DNA from: Pseudomonas arsenicoxydans
GTDB lineage: Bacteria; Pseudomonadota; Gammaproteobacteria; Pseudomonadales; Pseudomonadaceae
NCBI RefSeq assembly: GCF_006438915.1
Contig: NZ_RCZE01000006.1
Location: 389,383 to 453,382 of the forward strand
Reading direction: 5' to 3'
Length of the DNA: 64,000 bases
Shown here: positions 28,670 to 39,163 of the stretch, one piece after another
Position numbering within the stretch: position 1 is the first letter of the stretch
Layout of the letters: every line of letters starts with the position of its first letter
Translations under genes and position numbers: made by a program
The notes under the pieces: model-generated
Told to the model about the DNA's origin: nothing
The model's database searches: none
The model's input: only the letters and a program-made list of their open reading frames with translations

Positions 28670-29839
28670 ATGGCTTGGAATGAGCCGGGTGGCAACTCGA
28701 ATAATCAGGATCCTTGGGGTGGCAAGCGCCGCAATAACGGCGACCGCAAGGGACCACCGGATCTCGACGAGGCCTTCCGAAAGCTGCAGGAAAGCCTGAA
28801 CGGGTTGTTCGGTGGTGGTAAGAAACGTGGTGATGACGGCGGTGGTTCGGGCAAGAGTGGCGGCTTCGGCGGCATTCTTGGTGTCGTACTCGTCGTGCTG
28901 GCGGCCGTCTGGCTGTACAGCGCGGTCTATGTCGTCGACGAGCAGGAGCAAGCCGTGGTGCTGCGCTTCGGCAAGTACTACGAAACCGTCGGCCCGGGCC
29001 TGAACATCTATTTCCCGCCGATCGACAGGAAGTACATGGAGAACGTGACGCGCGAGCGTTCGTACACCAAGCAAGGCCAGATGCTGACCGAAGACGAGAA
29101 TATCGTCGAAGTGCCGCTGACCGTGCAGTACAAGATCAGCAACCTGCAGGATTTCGTACTGAACGTCGATCAGCCGGAAATCAGCCTGCAGCAAGCGACC
29201 GACAGTGCTTTGCGCCATGTGGTGGGTTCCACCGCGATGGACCAGGTGCTGACCGAAGGTCGTGAGTTGATGGCCAGCGAAATCAAGGAGCGTCTGCAAC
29301 GCTTCATGGATACCTATCGTACTGGCATCACTGTTACACAGGTGAACGTTCAGAACGCCGCGGCGCCACGTGAAGTGCAGGAAGCCTTTGATGACGTGAT
29401 CCGTGCCCGTGAAGACGAGCAGCGTTCGCGCAACCAGGCTGAAACCTACGCCAACGGCGTTGTGCCGGAAGCCCGTGGTCAAGCCCAACGCATTCTTGAA
29501 GACGCCAACGGTTACCGTGATGAAACGGTATCGCGCGCCAAGGGTGAGGCTGATCGCTTCACCAAACTGGTTGCCGAGTACCGCAAGGCACCTGAAGTAA
29601 CGCGTGAGCGTCTATACCTCGACACCATGCAGGAAGTCTTCACCAATACCAGCAAGGTACTCGTGACCGGCAACAAGAATGGCCAGAGCAATCTGCTGTA
29701 CTTGCCGCTGGACAAAATGATTCAGAACAGTTCGGGCGGTAATGCGCCGGTAACCGGTTCGGCAGCAGCCAATAGCAATTCGGATGTCACGCCGCATGTC
29801 ACTGACCAGCCGCAAGCGCGCACAAGGGAGACCCGCTGA
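28670..29839 (+). CDS. hflK: FtsH protease modulator HflK
   Basis: HflK (389 residues) forms a membrane cage with HflC around the FtsH protease. A Gly/Asn-rich cytoplasmic N-terminus (residues 1-65) is followed by one transmembrane helix (about 68-86, GILGVVLVVLAAVWLYSAV) and an SPFH/band-7 domain, then a long helical region rich in Glu, Arg and Ala. ATG 28670 (MAWNEPGGNSNNQDPWGG) follows GGAGAG; the frame is open to 28634 but without a ribosome site. Confidence 0.96.
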   Translation: MAWNEPGGNSNNQDPWGGKRRNNGDRKGPPDLDEAFRKLQESLNGLFGGGKKRGDDGGGSGKSGGFGGILGVVLVVLAAVWLYSAVYVVDEQEQAVVLRFGKYYETVGPGLNIYFPPIDRKYMENVTRERSYTKQGQMLTEDENIVEVPLTVQYKISNLQDFVLNVDQPEISLQQATDSALRHVVGSTAMDQVLTEGRELMASEIKERLQRFMDTYRTGITVTQVNVQNAAAPREVQEAFDDVIRAREDEQRSRNQAETYANGVVPEARGQAQRILEDANGYRDETVSRAKGEADRFTKLVAEYRKAPEVTRERLYLDTMQEVFTNTSKVLVTGNKNGQSNLLYLPLDKMIQNSSGGNAPVTGSAAANSNSDVTPHVTDQPQARTRETR

Positions 29840-30708
29840 TGAGCAATAAATCGCTGATCGCCCTGATCGTTGGCGTCGTTGTAGTGCTGGTGGGCTGGAA
29901 CTGCTTCTACATTGTGGCTCAGACCGAGCGCGCGGTGTTGCTGCAGTTCGGTCGCGTGGTCCAGGCGGATGTTCAGCCGGGACTGCATGTGAAAGTGCCT
30001 TACGTTAACCAGGTGCGCAAATTCGACGCACGCCTGATGACGCTGGATGCACCGACACAGCGCTTCCTGACGCTGGAAAAGAAAGCCGTCATGGTTGATG
30101 CCTTTGCCAAGTGGCGCGTGAAAGATGCCGAGCGTTTCTACACCGCGACTTCCGGTCTCAAGCAGATTGCCGACGAGCGCCTGTCCCGTCGTCTCGAATC
30201 GGGCCTGCGTGACCAATTTGGTAAGCGCACCCTGCATGAAGTGGTTTCCGGTGAACGTGACGCGCTGATGGCGGACATCACCGCTTCGCTGAACAAGATG
30301 GCGGAAAAAGAACTGGGCATCGAAGTTGTCGATGTTCGGGTCAAGGCCATCGACCTGCCGAAAGAAGTGAACCGCAGCGTGTTCGAACGTATGAGCACCG
30401 AGCGTGAGCGTGAAGCTCGCGAGCACCGCGCCAAGGGTAATGAGCTGGCAGAAGGCATCCGTGCCGACGCTGACCGTCAACGCCGCGTGTTGCTGGCTGA
30501 AGCCTATCGTGAATCTGAAGAGGTTCGAGGTGATGGTGATGCCCAGGCATCCTCCATCTACTCCAAGGCCTACGGCCAGGACCAGGAGTTCTACGCGTTC
30601 TACCGTAGCCTGCGTGCTTACCGTGAAAGCTTCGCGAACAAATCCGACGTATTGGTCCTTGACCCAAGCAGCGACTTCTTCCGTTACCTGGAAAAAGCCA
30701 AGCCTTGA
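29839..30708 (+). CDS. hflC: FtsH protease modulator HflC
   Basis: HflC (289 residues) has an N-terminal membrane anchor (LIALIVGVVVVLVGWNCFYI), an SPFH domain and the expected C-terminal helix ending in YLEKAKP. The ATG shares one base with the hflK stop (TGATG). In P. aeruginosa a small DUF2065 gene lies between hflC and hisZ; I find no such ORF in the 300-base spacer here. Confidence 0.96.
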   Translation: MSNKSLIALIVGVVVVLVGWNCFYIVAQTERAVLLQFGRVVQADVQPGLHVKVPYVNQVRKFDARLMTLDAPTQRFLTLEKKAVMVDAFAKWRVKDAERFYTATSGLKQIADERLSRRLESGLRDQFGKRTLHEVVSGERDALMADITASLNKMAEKELGIEVVDVRVKAIDLPKEVNRSVFERMSTEREREAREHRAKGNELAEGIRADADRQRRVLLAEAYRESEEVRGDGDAQASSIYSKAYGQDQEFYAFYRSLRAYRESFANKSDVLVLDPSSDFFRYLEKAKP

Positions 30709-30727
30709 TACTGCGTTGACCCGAATC

Positions 30728-30766
30728 ATCACCCCGCCTGGCGGCTAAAGCCTCGGGCGGGGTGAT
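30728..30766 (+). terminator. Hairpin after hflC
   Basis: ATCACCCCGCC and GGCGGGGTGAT form an 11-bp stem 20 bases after the hflC stop, followed by CCTTTGGG, so the T-tract is weak. A second, better terminator lies at 30797. Confidence 0.6.
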
Positions 30767-30796
30767 CCTTTGGGAAAACGTGTGTATGATGCGGCA

Positions 30797-30822
30797 GCCG
30801 GGAAATTCCCGGCTTTTTTGCG
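30797..30822 (+). terminator. Rho-independent terminator upstream of hisZ
   Basis: The stem GCCGGGAA/TTCCCGGC is directly followed by TTTTTTGCG. With the hairpin at 30728 it separates the hflXKC unit from hisZ-purA. The remaining spacer up to 31008 holds no recognisable gene; it must contain the hisZ promoter, but I see no clear boxes. Confidence 0.85.
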
Positions 30823-31008
30823 TCTGCACGTTTGATTGCTGTTTTTATGCAGGCTCTACAGGTTTTTCGAGGAAAGTGAATGGCGAAGCCGGTTCAAGGC
30901 TTTTCGCCGTGTCGTCCATGCGCGTGGTTTGCGCATGAACCGATCATTTTCTGCTTCACTCAAGGCTCGCCCGAGGGCTTGCCGCCCGGATCATAGGGGA
31001 ATGGCGTA

Positions 31009-32196
31009 ATGGCAACGGTAGACCGCTGGCTGCTGCCAGATGGCATCGAAGAAGTACTGCCACCAGAAGCGGCGCGCATTGAAGTCGCGCGTCGTCAGGT
31101 GTTGGATCTGTTCCAGAGCTGGGGTTACGAGTTTGTCGTGACTCCCCATATCGAGTACCTGGAATCCCTGCTGACCGGCGCGGGCTCTGACCTCGATTTG
31201 CGTACCTTCAAGGTCATCGACCCGCAATCGGGCCGGCAGATGGGTTTCCGTGCCGACATCACGCCGCAAGTGGCGCGCATCGATGCGCACACCTTGCGCC
31301 GCGAAGGCCCGAGCCGCCTGTGCTATGCCGGTAGCGTGCTGCACGCCCAGCCTCGCGCCTTGTCGTCCTCGCGCAGCCCGATCCAGTTGGGTGCCGAGTT
31401 GTACGGCGATGCCAGCCCGAGCAGCGACGTGGAAGTCATCAGCCTGATGTTGGCTATGCTGCAACTGGCCGATGTGCCGGATGTGCACATGGACCTCGGT
31501 CATGTCGGCATCTACCGTGGCCTGGCCCGCGCTGCCGGTTTGTCCGGTGAAGTCGAGCAACAATTGTTCGACGCGTTGCAACGCAAGGCCATCGACGAGG
31601 TCATTACCTTGACCGAAGGCCTGCCTGCCGATTTGTCGGGCATGCTGCGCGCGTTGGTTGATTTGTGTGGCGGCCGTGAAGTGTTGGGCGCCGCCCGCGA
31701 GCGTCTGGCGAATGCGCCGGCCCCGGTTCTGGCGGCTCTGGACGACCTGCTGGCGATTGCCGAACGTCTGTCCATGCGTTTCCCGGAGCTGCCGCTGTAC
31801 TTCGATCTTGGCGAGTTGCGCGGTTACCACTACCACACCGGTGTGGTGTTCGCGGTGTTCGTGCCGGGCGTTGGCCAGTCCATTGCCCAGGGCGGTCGTT
31901 ACGACGACATCGGCGCCGACTTCGGTCGCGCGCGTCCGGCCACTGGCTTCTCTACCGATTTGAAAACCCTGGTGACCCTGGGGCGTGCTGACATCGAGCT
32001 ACCGTCTGGCGGTATCTGGATGCCTGACAGTACGGATGCGGCACTCTGGCAGCAGGTTTGCCAGTTGCGCAGTGAGGGTCAGCGTGTCGTTCAGGCATTG
32101 CCTGGACAACCTTTGGCCGCCGCCCGTGAAGCGGACTGCGACCGGCAATTGATTCAGCAGAACGGGCTTTGGCAAGTATTGCCGCTGGCTTCTTGA
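31009..32196 (+). CDS. hisZ: ATP phosphoribosyltransferase regulatory subunit
   Basis: HisZ (395 residues) is a class II tRNA synthetase-like protein that partners the short form of HisG in the first step of histidine synthesis. The N-terminus [33 protein letters not shown] and [11 protein letters not shown] match the family; the anticodon-binding domain of true HisRS is absent, and the length fits HisZ. The presence of hisZ implies a short HisG elsewhere. It precedes purA by 54 bases. Confidence 0.95.
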   Translation: MATVDRWLLPDGIEEVLPPEAARIEVARRQVLDLFQSWGYEFVVTPHIEYLESLLTGAGSDLDLRTFKVIDPQSGRQMGFRADITPQVARIDAHTLRREGPSRLCYAGSVLHAQPRALSSSRSPIQLGAELYGDASPSSDVEVISLMLAMLQLADVPDVHMDLGHVGIYRGLARAAGLSGEVEQQLFDALQRKAIDEVITLTEGLPADLSGMLRALVDLCGGREVLGAARERLANAPAPVLAALDDLLAIAERLSMRFPELPLYFDLGELRGYHYHTGVVFAVFVPGVGQSIAQGGRYDDIGADFGRARPATGFSTDLKTLVTLGRADIELPSGGIWMPDSTDAALWQQVCQLRSEGQRVVQALPGQPLAAAREADCDRQLIQQNGLWQVLPLAS

Positions 32197-33540
<1,344 letters not shown>

Positions 33541-33559
33541 TAAGTCATTGAAGTGAAAC

Positions 33560-33592
33560 ACAAAGGGTCCTTAATAGGGCCCTTTGTCGTTT
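33560..33592 (+). terminator. Rho-independent terminator of purA
   Basis: ACAAAGGGTCC and the matching GGGCCCTTTGT form the stem, followed by CGTTT, 20 bases after purA. Confidence 0.8.
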
Positions 33593-33690
33593 ATGCCTCT
33601 TGGACGGCATGACCTTTGCTGTGATGTTGAATAAAAGCATCGCTTCCAGCGCGCCATCAATTTAATGGCGCCAAAGCAGAGGGATTTTAA

Positions 33691-35625
33691 GTGTCGGCAG
33701 TTCTCTCATTGTTACAAAGCCGTTTGTTGCGGCCCGTGTTCGTTACCCTCGGTATCGCCCTTTTGGTGCAAGTGCTGGTGGCTGTTGCTCTGACCCGGAG
33801 CACAGTGACTGCATTGGAAGCCGATCTGGGTGTGCGCCTGGGTGCCGACAGTCAAAAACTCTCTGGCGAACTTGAGCAGGCAGGACGTGAAGTCACGTCG
33901 AGCCTCGACAACCTCTCGACCAGCACGCGTCAGCGCCTAACGGCCGGTTTGTCCTCGCGTTTGAAGGAGGAACAGGCTCAGTTGCGTGCGACGCTGGAAA
34001 AAGACCTGAAGGACTCCGCCAATGACATGGCGCAGCTTCTGGCCTCGGTCGCCCCCCGCGCGATGTGGGACAGCGACGTTCCAACCCTGTCCGAATTCGC
34101 CCGCCGTGCCCAGCGCAATCCCAACGTATTGTTCGTGGTGTATGACGATGCAACCGGGCAGCACTTGACGCGCTACCTCAATCGTGAAAACCCGATCAAC
34201 AAGGCACTCCTTGAAAAAGGCCAGGGCGAGCGCGCGCTGGACAAAGTGCTGGATGCAGCGAAGAACGATCCTTCGGTTTATTACCTCGAAGCCTCGATCA
34301 ATCCCAATGGCGTGGAAATCGGCAAGGTCGTGATGGGGGTCTCCACCGCCTCGGTGGAAACCGACCTCGCGGCCCTGGACAAGCGCTTCTCGGCGCTGAT
34401 TGCCAGCAGCGATCAACTGGTCGGTGACAGCCTCAAGGGCGCGGCCGCGGACAGTGCCGCGGCGATGGGTGCGCGTTTGCAGTCGGCGCAGTCCACGGCG
34501 TCTGAAATGAAAGCCAACACCACCAGCACCGTGCAGGAAGCTGCGGCGACCTTGCGCTGGCGCATTGGCGTGGGCCTGGCCCTGGTCGGTTGTGGCGTGC
34601 TGTTGTTGCTGGCCGTGGTGCTGGGGCGTCGAGTGGTCAACCGCTTGAAGCTGCTGATCAGCGCCATGGACGATCTGGCGGCGGGCGAGGGCGACCTGAC
34701 CAAGCGCGTGCAGATCAACAGCAAGGACGAAATCGGCGACATGGCCTCGGCAGTCAATCGCTTTGTGGATAAGTTGCAGCCGATTGTGCGTGAAGCGGGC
34801 GATGTCGCTCAGCGCACCGGCGTGGAAATCGGTGCCATGACCCTGCGTAATGCCGGGGCGGACAAGGCCGCAGGCATGCAGCGCGATGAAGTGGCTGAGA
34901 GCCTGCGAGCGTTGTCGCAAATGGCGGATGAAGCCCAGTCTGAAAGCCACGCCATGCAGGCGGCTTTGCAGCAGGTGGTGGACATTCGTTCGGCCACTGA
35001 CGAAAACACCCGGACTTCGGCAAAAGTCGGCAGCTTGATCGAAGCGCTGGCTGGGCAAGTTGATACCGGGGCGAAAGTCATCGAGCGACTGGCGCAGCAG
35101 AGCGAGCAGATTGAAGTGGTGTTGACGGTGATCCACGGGATCGCCGAGCAAACCAACCTGCTGGCACTGAACGCAGCCATCGAAGCGGCGCGTGCAGGCG
35201 AGACCGGTCGCGGGTTTGCTGTGGTGGCTGACGAAGTGCGGGCGCTGGCGAGCAAGACACAGAGTTCGACCGGCGACATTCAGGCGCACATCGTGGCCTT
35301 GCAACAAGGTGCGCGTGAAGCGGTGGCGGCGATTGGTCAGGCCGGGCGTCAGGCCAGCGAAGGTTTGCTGGTACTGCGCGACAGTGCGCGGTTGCAGCAG
35401 TCGGTGCAGGAGTCAGTCGAGCAGGTGCATGCGGCGATTGGCCTGGCGACTCAGGCAGCGGCGCACCAGGCCCAAGGTGCGCAGGCAGTGCGCGGTCGGG
35501 TTGAAACCATTCATGCACAGGCTGAGAAAGCGGCTCAGGCGGTGGTGGAAACCACGGCCAGCGGCAAGGTGCTGGATGGGTTGGCGGCGCAGTTGAAGGC
35601 GAGTCTGGGGCAGTTCAGGGCGTAA
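33691..35625 (+). CDS. Methyl-accepting chemotaxis protein
   Basis: The chemoreceptor is 644 residues: transmembrane helix 1 (about 16-35), a periplasmic sensor of about 250 residues with long helical flanks and a PAS-like centre ([18 protein letters not shown]), transmembrane helix 2 (about 292-312), a HAMP domain ([19 protein letters not shown]) and the signalling domain whose tip reads [20 protein letters not shown]. The GTG at 33691 follows AGAGGG (33679-33684). The ligand cannot be deduced from the sequence. No C-terminal CheR/CheB-binding pentapeptide is seen. Confidence 0.92.
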   Translation: MSAVLSLLQSRLLRPVFVTLGIALLVQVLVAVALTRSTVTALEADLGVRLGADSQKLSGELEQAGREVTSSLDNLSTSTRQRLTAGLSSRLKEEQAQLRATLEKDLKDSANDMAQLLASVAPRAMWDSDVPTLSEFARRAQRNPNVLFVVYDDATGQHLTRYLNRENPINKALLEKGQGERALDKVLDAAKNDPSVYYLEASINPNGVEIGKVVMGVSTASVETDLAALDKRFSALIASSDQLVGDSLKGAAADSAAAMGARLQSAQSTASEMKANTTSTVQEAAATLRWRIGVGLALVGCGVLLLLAVVLGRRVVNRLKLLISAMDDLAAGEGDLTKRVQINSKDEIGDMASAVNRFVDKLQPIVREAGDVAQRTGVEIGAMTLRNAGADKAAGMQRDEVAESLRALSQMADEAQSESHAMQAALQQVVDIRSATDENTRTSAKVGSLIEALAGQVDTGAKVIERLAQQSEQIEVVLTVIHGIAEQTNLLALNAAIEAARAGETGRGFAVVADEVRALASKTQSSTGDIQAHIVALQQGAREAVAAIGQAGRQASEGLLVLRDSARLQQSVQESVEQVHAAIGLATQAAAHQAQGAQAVRGRVETIHAQAEKAAQAVVETTASGKVLDGLAAQLKASLGQFRA

Positions 35626-35644
35626 CTGGTTGTCCAGACTGGCC

Positions 35645-35741
35645 CCTTCGCGAGCAAGCCCGCTCCCACATTTGATCTCTGGTGCCCACAAATAGTGAGC
35701 TCACCGTAGATCCAGTGTGGGAGCGGGCTTGCTCGCGAAGG
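35645..35741. repeat. REPIN: two inverted REP copies
   Basis: CCTTCGCGAGCAAGCCCGC... and its inverse (35716-35741) flank about 40 bases. It fills the space between the convergent chemoreceptor and permease genes. Confidence 0.9.
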
Positions 35742-35746
35742 CGGTC

Positions 35747-37312
35747 TCAACGGCTCAAATACATCCGAGTCGTGAGTAGATAAACCGGCACCCCTGACAC
35801 CACTATCAACAACGCCGCATAAGGCGCCGCTGCCGCAAACTCCACATTCGCGGTATGCGCCCACACCTCTGTCGCCAAGGTATTGAGCCCGGTCGGGCTC
35901 AACAGCAATGTCGCCGTCAGCTCCTTCATCGCATCCAGAAACACCAACGCAAACGCCGCACCCAGCGCCGGGAAAATAATCGGCAGCGTGATTCGGCAAA
36001 ACGCGCTGAACGACGTAGCCCCCAGCGTGCGCGCCGCCTCTTCCAGTTGCGGTGCAGCCTTGTTCAAAGCCGTTCGAATCGGCGCCTGAGCCAGTGGCAA
36101 AAACAACAGCGCGTAAGCGATCAGCAGCAAGGCGGACGTCTGGTACAGCGCTGGCACATAGTGCAGGGCGAAATACACCAACGTCAGCGCAATCACCAAG
36201 CCCGGCAGCGCATGCAGCAGATAGGGCAGGCGCTCGGCCCAGATTGCCAATGGACCCTTGTAACGGACCACCAGCAAGCCCACCGGCACGGCCAGCACCA
36301 GACAAAGCGCTGCGCCACCCAGCGACAGTGCCAGCGATGAGAGCAGTGCTTCGCCGATTGCGGCTACCGGGAATGCTGCTGAAGAGCCGACCGCCAGCCA
36401 ATAGCCCAGCATCCCCAGCGGAATGCCACTGCCGATGATCGCCAGCGCCAGGCAGTAAAGCTGTCCGACACCCGCCCAAGGCCCCAATCGAACCTGTTCC
36501 GCGTGCCGCGCCGCACCCTGGCCGGTACGAACATGCCGGCCCTTGCCGCGAACCCGCAGCTCCAGCCACAACAACACCAGGCACATCGCCAGCAACACCG
36601 CCGACAGCATGGCCGCGTTGGCATTACTGAATTCCAGTTCGAATTGCTGATAAATCGCCGTGGTAAAGGTTTGCAGGCCGATGATCGATAGCGCGCCGAA
36701 CTCCACCAGCATGTGCAGCGCAATCAACAGTGAGCCCGCCAGCAACGACGGCCAGAGCAGCGGCAGCGTGATTCTGAAAAACACGCCCCAGCGATTCTGT
36801 CCAAGTGTCCGGGCAGATTCTTCAAGAGAGGGATCAAGATTGCGCAACGTCGCCGCGACCGGCAGAAAGATCAGCGGGTACTTGGAAAGCGTCATCACCA
36901 GAATCGCCCCGCCCAGGCCTTCGAAGTGAGCGCTGAGCGATACCCAGGTAAAACTGCTGACAAACGCCGGAACGGCGAACGGCAAGCAAAGGATGACGCC
37001 CCACAAACGTCGTCCCGGCAGATTGCTGCGTTCCAGCAGCCAGGCCAGCGACAGGCCGATCACGGCGCAGGCCAGCGTCACGCCGGCCATCAGCGCCAAC
37101 GTATTACGCAGCAGCCCAAACACATAAGGTCGCCACAGCAGATGCAACGCCTCGGCCCAGCCTGCTTGCCAGGCTTTTAGGCCGACGTACATCAGCGGTA
37201 ACAGGCTGAGCACAACCAGCAACAGCACCGGTAGCAACAGCCAGATCGACGGTCGCTTGCGCCGTGGCACGTAACCTCCGCTAGAGGCTGGGGCGGATAA
37301 CGATGCGCTCAT
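35747..37312 (-). CDS. Iron(III) ABC transporter permease (fused FbpB/HitB type)
   Basis: The permease (521 residues) has two homologous halves of about six transmembrane helices each. Each half has an EAA-type loop for the ATPase: EESARTLGQNRWGVFF with ITLPLLWPSL in the first half and EEAARTLGATSFSAFC with ITLPIIFPAL in the second. This double-size design is typical of ferric-ion importers. Its ATG overlaps the stop of the substrate-binding protein gene by one base (TGATG), so they are coupled. No ATPase gene is next to them. Confidence 0.9.
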   Translation of the reverse strand: MSASLSAPASSGGYVPRRKRPSIWLLLPVLLLVVLSLLPLMYVGLKAWQAGWAEALHLLWRPYVFGLLRNTLALMAGVTLACAVIGLSLAWLLERSNLPGRRLWGVILCLPFAVPAFVSSFTWVSLSAHFEGLGGAILVMTLSKYPLIFLPVAATLRNLDPSLEESARTLGQNRWGVFFRITLPLLWPSLLAGSLLIALHMLVEFGALSIIGLQTFTTAIYQQFELEFSNANAAMLSAVLLAMCLVLLWLELRVRGKGRHVRTGQGAARHAEQVRLGPWAGVGQLYCLALAIIGSGIPLGMLGYWLAVGSSAAFPVAAIGEALLSSLALSLGGAALCLVLAVPVGLLVVRYKGPLAIWAERLPYLLHALPGLVIALTLVYFALHYVPALYQTSALLLIAYALLFLPLAQAPIRTALNKAAPQLEEAARTLGATSFSAFCRITLPIIFPALGAAFALVFLDAMKELTATLLLSPTGLNTLATEVWAHTANVEFAAAAPYAALLIVVSGVPVYLLTTRMYLSR

Positions 37313-38319
37313 CAGTTCAAGCCAACGTCGCGTTCCAGGTCCAGGGCCTGTTCGGCGTTACCCAGATCGGCCGGTGTGACATTGGGGGCTTGCAGTTCGC
37401 TGAAAGGCTTGAGGCCGCGGTCCGATTCCATGCCTTTGTGCAGCGGGTATTCGGCGGTGGTCTGGGTGATCACGCGCTGGCCTTCTTCGCTGGCCATATA
37501 GGCCAGAAATGCCTGGGCTTCTTTTGGGTGTTTGCTGGATTTCAGCACGGCTGCGCTGGAAACGGTGATCAGCCCGCCGACGTCGCCGCCGGTGAAGTAA
37601 TGCAGTTTGGAATCCAGCTGGCCTTTCTCGCGTTGCAGGGCGAACCAGTAATAGTTGTTCACCAGCACCGTGGGGACTTCACCATTTTCCACGGCCTTGA
37701 GGGCGACCATGTTGTTGCTGTAGGTCTTGCCGAACGCGCGCAGGCCGGTCAGCCATTCTTCAGCCGCATCCATGCCATGTACTTTGATGATCGCGACCGC
37801 TTGTTCCTGGAAGGCGCCACTGGTGGGCACGAAGCCGACCTTGCCTTGCCATTTCGGATTGGAGAATTCCATCACTGATGTTGGCAGGTCCTTCTCCTCG
37901 ATCAGCTTGGGATTGTAGGCCACCACCCGGACCCGGGCCGTAATGCCGATCCAGGTGCCGTTGCCCGCAACATAGTCCTTGGGCAAAACTGCCAGCGTGG
38001 CGTCGTCGGTCTTGGCGAGGAAACCTTGCTCGCCGAGTTTGTTCAGTGGCGGCGATTCTTCGGTGTAGATCACGTCGGCGGGGGAGCGATCGCCTTCTTC
38101 CATGACCTGGCTGGCGAGCTGGTTGCTGCTGCCTTTGCGCACTTTCACATGGATGCCGGTCTTGGCTTCGAAAGCCTTGGCGATGGCGTCGCCGACTTCC
38201 TTGTGTTGACCGTTATAGAGCGTCAGGGAAGCCGGATCGGCAGCCTGGGTGAGGGGAGTGGCGAGTGCCAGGCCGAGCAGGGTGAACGTCAGGCCGCGGC
38301 GCAGGGTATTTCGAAACAT
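37312..38319 (-). CDS. Ferric iron ABC transporter substrate-binding protein (FbpA-like)
   Basis: The 335-residue preprotein has a signal peptide ending at LTQA-ADPA. Ferric ligands typical of FbpA can be recognised: the LYNGQHKE motif (His near mature N-terminus) and the tyrosine pair in VNNYYWFAL. ATG 38319 (MFRNTLRR) or 38322 are possible starts. A Fur-box-like palindrome lies about 40 bases upstream, fitting iron-repressed expression. The permease gene follows without a gap. Confidence 0.9.
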   Translation of the reverse strand: MFRNTLRRGLTFTLLGLALATPLTQAADPASLTLYNGQHKEVGDAIAKAFEAKTGIHVKVRKGSSNQLASQVMEEGDRSPADVIYTEESPPLNKLGEQGFLAKTDDATLAVLPKDYVAGNGTWIGITARVRVVAYNPKLIEEKDLPTSVMEFSNPKWQGKVGFVPTSGAFQEQAVAIIKVHGMDAAEEWLTGLRAFGKTYSNNMVALKAVENGEVPTVLVNNYYWFALQREKGQLDSKLHYFTGGDVGGLITVSSAAVLKSSKHPKEAQAFLAYMASEEGQRVITQTTAEYPLHKGMESDRGLKPFSELQAPNVTPADLGNAEQALDLERDVGLN

Positions 38320-38360
38320 CATTCGCAGGGTTCCTCACTGTCGCATTTGCAAAAACTTGC

Positions 38361-38383
38361 AACAATGATAAACGATATTGTTT
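38361..38383. promoter_or_regulatory. Probable Fur box ahead of the ferric uptake operon
   Basis: AACAATGATAAACGATATTGTTT is too long to be chance symmetry: AACAAT/ATTGTT arms and the core ATGATAA match the Fur consensus half-site. It lies just upstream of the binding-protein start. Fur repression is inferred, not shown. Confidence 0.6.
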
Positions 38384-38415
38384 CTCAAGTGCGCCTTGCG
38401 GGCGTATACCCAGCC

Positions 38416-38483
38416 TGTAGGAGCAAAGCTTGCTCGCGATGGCAATCTTGAGGGCGCCATCGCGGGCAAGCCTTGCTTCTACA
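38416..38483. repeat. REP-type inverted repeat, TGTAGGAGC family
   Basis: TGTAGGAGCAAAGCTTGCTC and its imperfect inverse (GGGCAAGCCTTGCTTCTACA) flank about 25 bases with GCGATGGC/GCCATCGC. A related copy is at 56178-56266. Confidence 0.75.
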
Positions 38484-38516
38484 GAAGATGCGTCTGGATT
38501 TTTGGAGGCCAGAAAC

Positions 38517-38544
38517 GCAAAAACCCGCTTTCGCGGGTTTCTGT
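38517..38544 (-). terminator. Terminator of the downstream tRNA-Leu copy
   Basis: On the minus strand AAACCCGC/GCGGGTTT is followed by TTGCG, 32 bases beyond the tRNA 3' end. An almost identical stem follows the other tRNA copy at 38787. Confidence 0.8.
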
Positions 38545-38575
38545 GAAATTCAAGGTCGTAACCTTGAATTTGAAT

Positions 38576-38662
38576 TGGTGCCCAGAAGAAGACTCGAACT
38601 TCCACGACCTTGCGGTCACCAGCACCTGAAGCTGGCGTGTCTACCAATTTCACCATCTGGGC
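38576..38662 (-). tRNA. leu tRNA: tRNA-Leu (anticodon CAG), copy 1
   Basis: Read on the minus strand, the 87-base gene begins GCCCAGATGGTGAAATTGGT and ends with an encoded CCA. The acceptor stem GCCCAGA/TCTGGGC pairs fully; the anticodon stem CCAGC/GCTGG holds the loop TTCAGGT, anticodon CAG reading CUG, the main leucine codon of this genome type. It has a long variable arm, as expected for tRNA-Leu, and its own promoter at 38698. Confidence 0.96.
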
Positions 38663-38697
38663 ATTTATCTTCAGCGTTGCCGCTGTTGATGTGGCGC

Positions 38698-38726
38698 ACT
38701 ATACGGAGAGCGTTTTGATCTGTAAA
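38698..38726 (-). promoter_or_regulatory. Promoter of tRNA-Leu copy 1
   Basis: TTTACA (38726-38721) and TATAGT (38703-38698) are separated by exactly 17 bases on the minus strand; the GC-rich GCGCC discriminator that follows is typical of stringently controlled tRNA promoters. Confidence 0.8.
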
Positions 38727-38786
38727 CCCCTGATTTAGATTTAATAAATCAGAAGCCTGGAATACGAAAACCAGATGCTGTAAATG

Positions 38787-38812
38787 CAAAAACCCGCTTT
38801 CGCGGGTTTTTG
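38787..38812 (-). terminator. Terminator between the two tRNA-Leu genes
   Basis: AAAAACCCGC/GCGGGTTTTT with a short loop (TTTC) has T-runs on both strands. It ends the upstream tRNA copy. Confidence 0.85.
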
Positions 38813-38850
38813 TGTGAGCCTTGAAATTGATCTAATCTCAAGCTCGAAAT

Positions 38851-38937
38851 TGGTGCCCAGAAGAAGACTCGAACTTCCACGACCTTGCGGTCACCAGCAC
38901 CTGAAGCTGGCGTGTCTACCAATTTCACCATCTGGGC
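38851..38937 (-). tRNA. leu tRNA: tRNA-Leu (anticodon CAG), copy 2
   Basis: The sequence is identical to the copy at 38576-38662 through all 87 bases that I compared, including the encoded CCA. Promoter and terminator are also duplicated with small differences, so the duplication unit is the whole transcription unit of about 275 bases. Confidence 0.96.
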
Positions 38938-38973
38938 AGTATCGAGAGCGCGTCTGCGTCGTCGATGGCGCGC

Positions 38974-39002
38974 ACTATACGGAGCGTCTTTTTAACTGTA
39001 AA
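38974..39002 (-). promoter_or_regulatory. Promoter of tRNA-Leu copy 2
   Basis: TTTACA (39002-38997) and TATAGT (38979-38974), spacer 17 bases, again followed by GCGCGCC. The spacer sequence differs from that of copy 1. Confidence 0.8.
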
Positions 39003-39163
39003 CCCCCGACATCAAAAAAACCTGGAAAATTTCGCCAGTGGTCTTTAAATCAGCTTTGCGATGTCGATAAAGGGCTTTAGAAGGGCTGTCATAGCTTGAA
39101 ATTTCCCGTTTCATTACGCCTATGCCAAACTAACCCGCATATAGACAAGGTGAAAACTCTCTA

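Noticed and set aside
30709..31008. Expected small DUF2065 gene between hflC and hisZ
   Set aside because: The spacer carries only two hairpins; no frame with the hydrophobic DUF2065 pattern was found.
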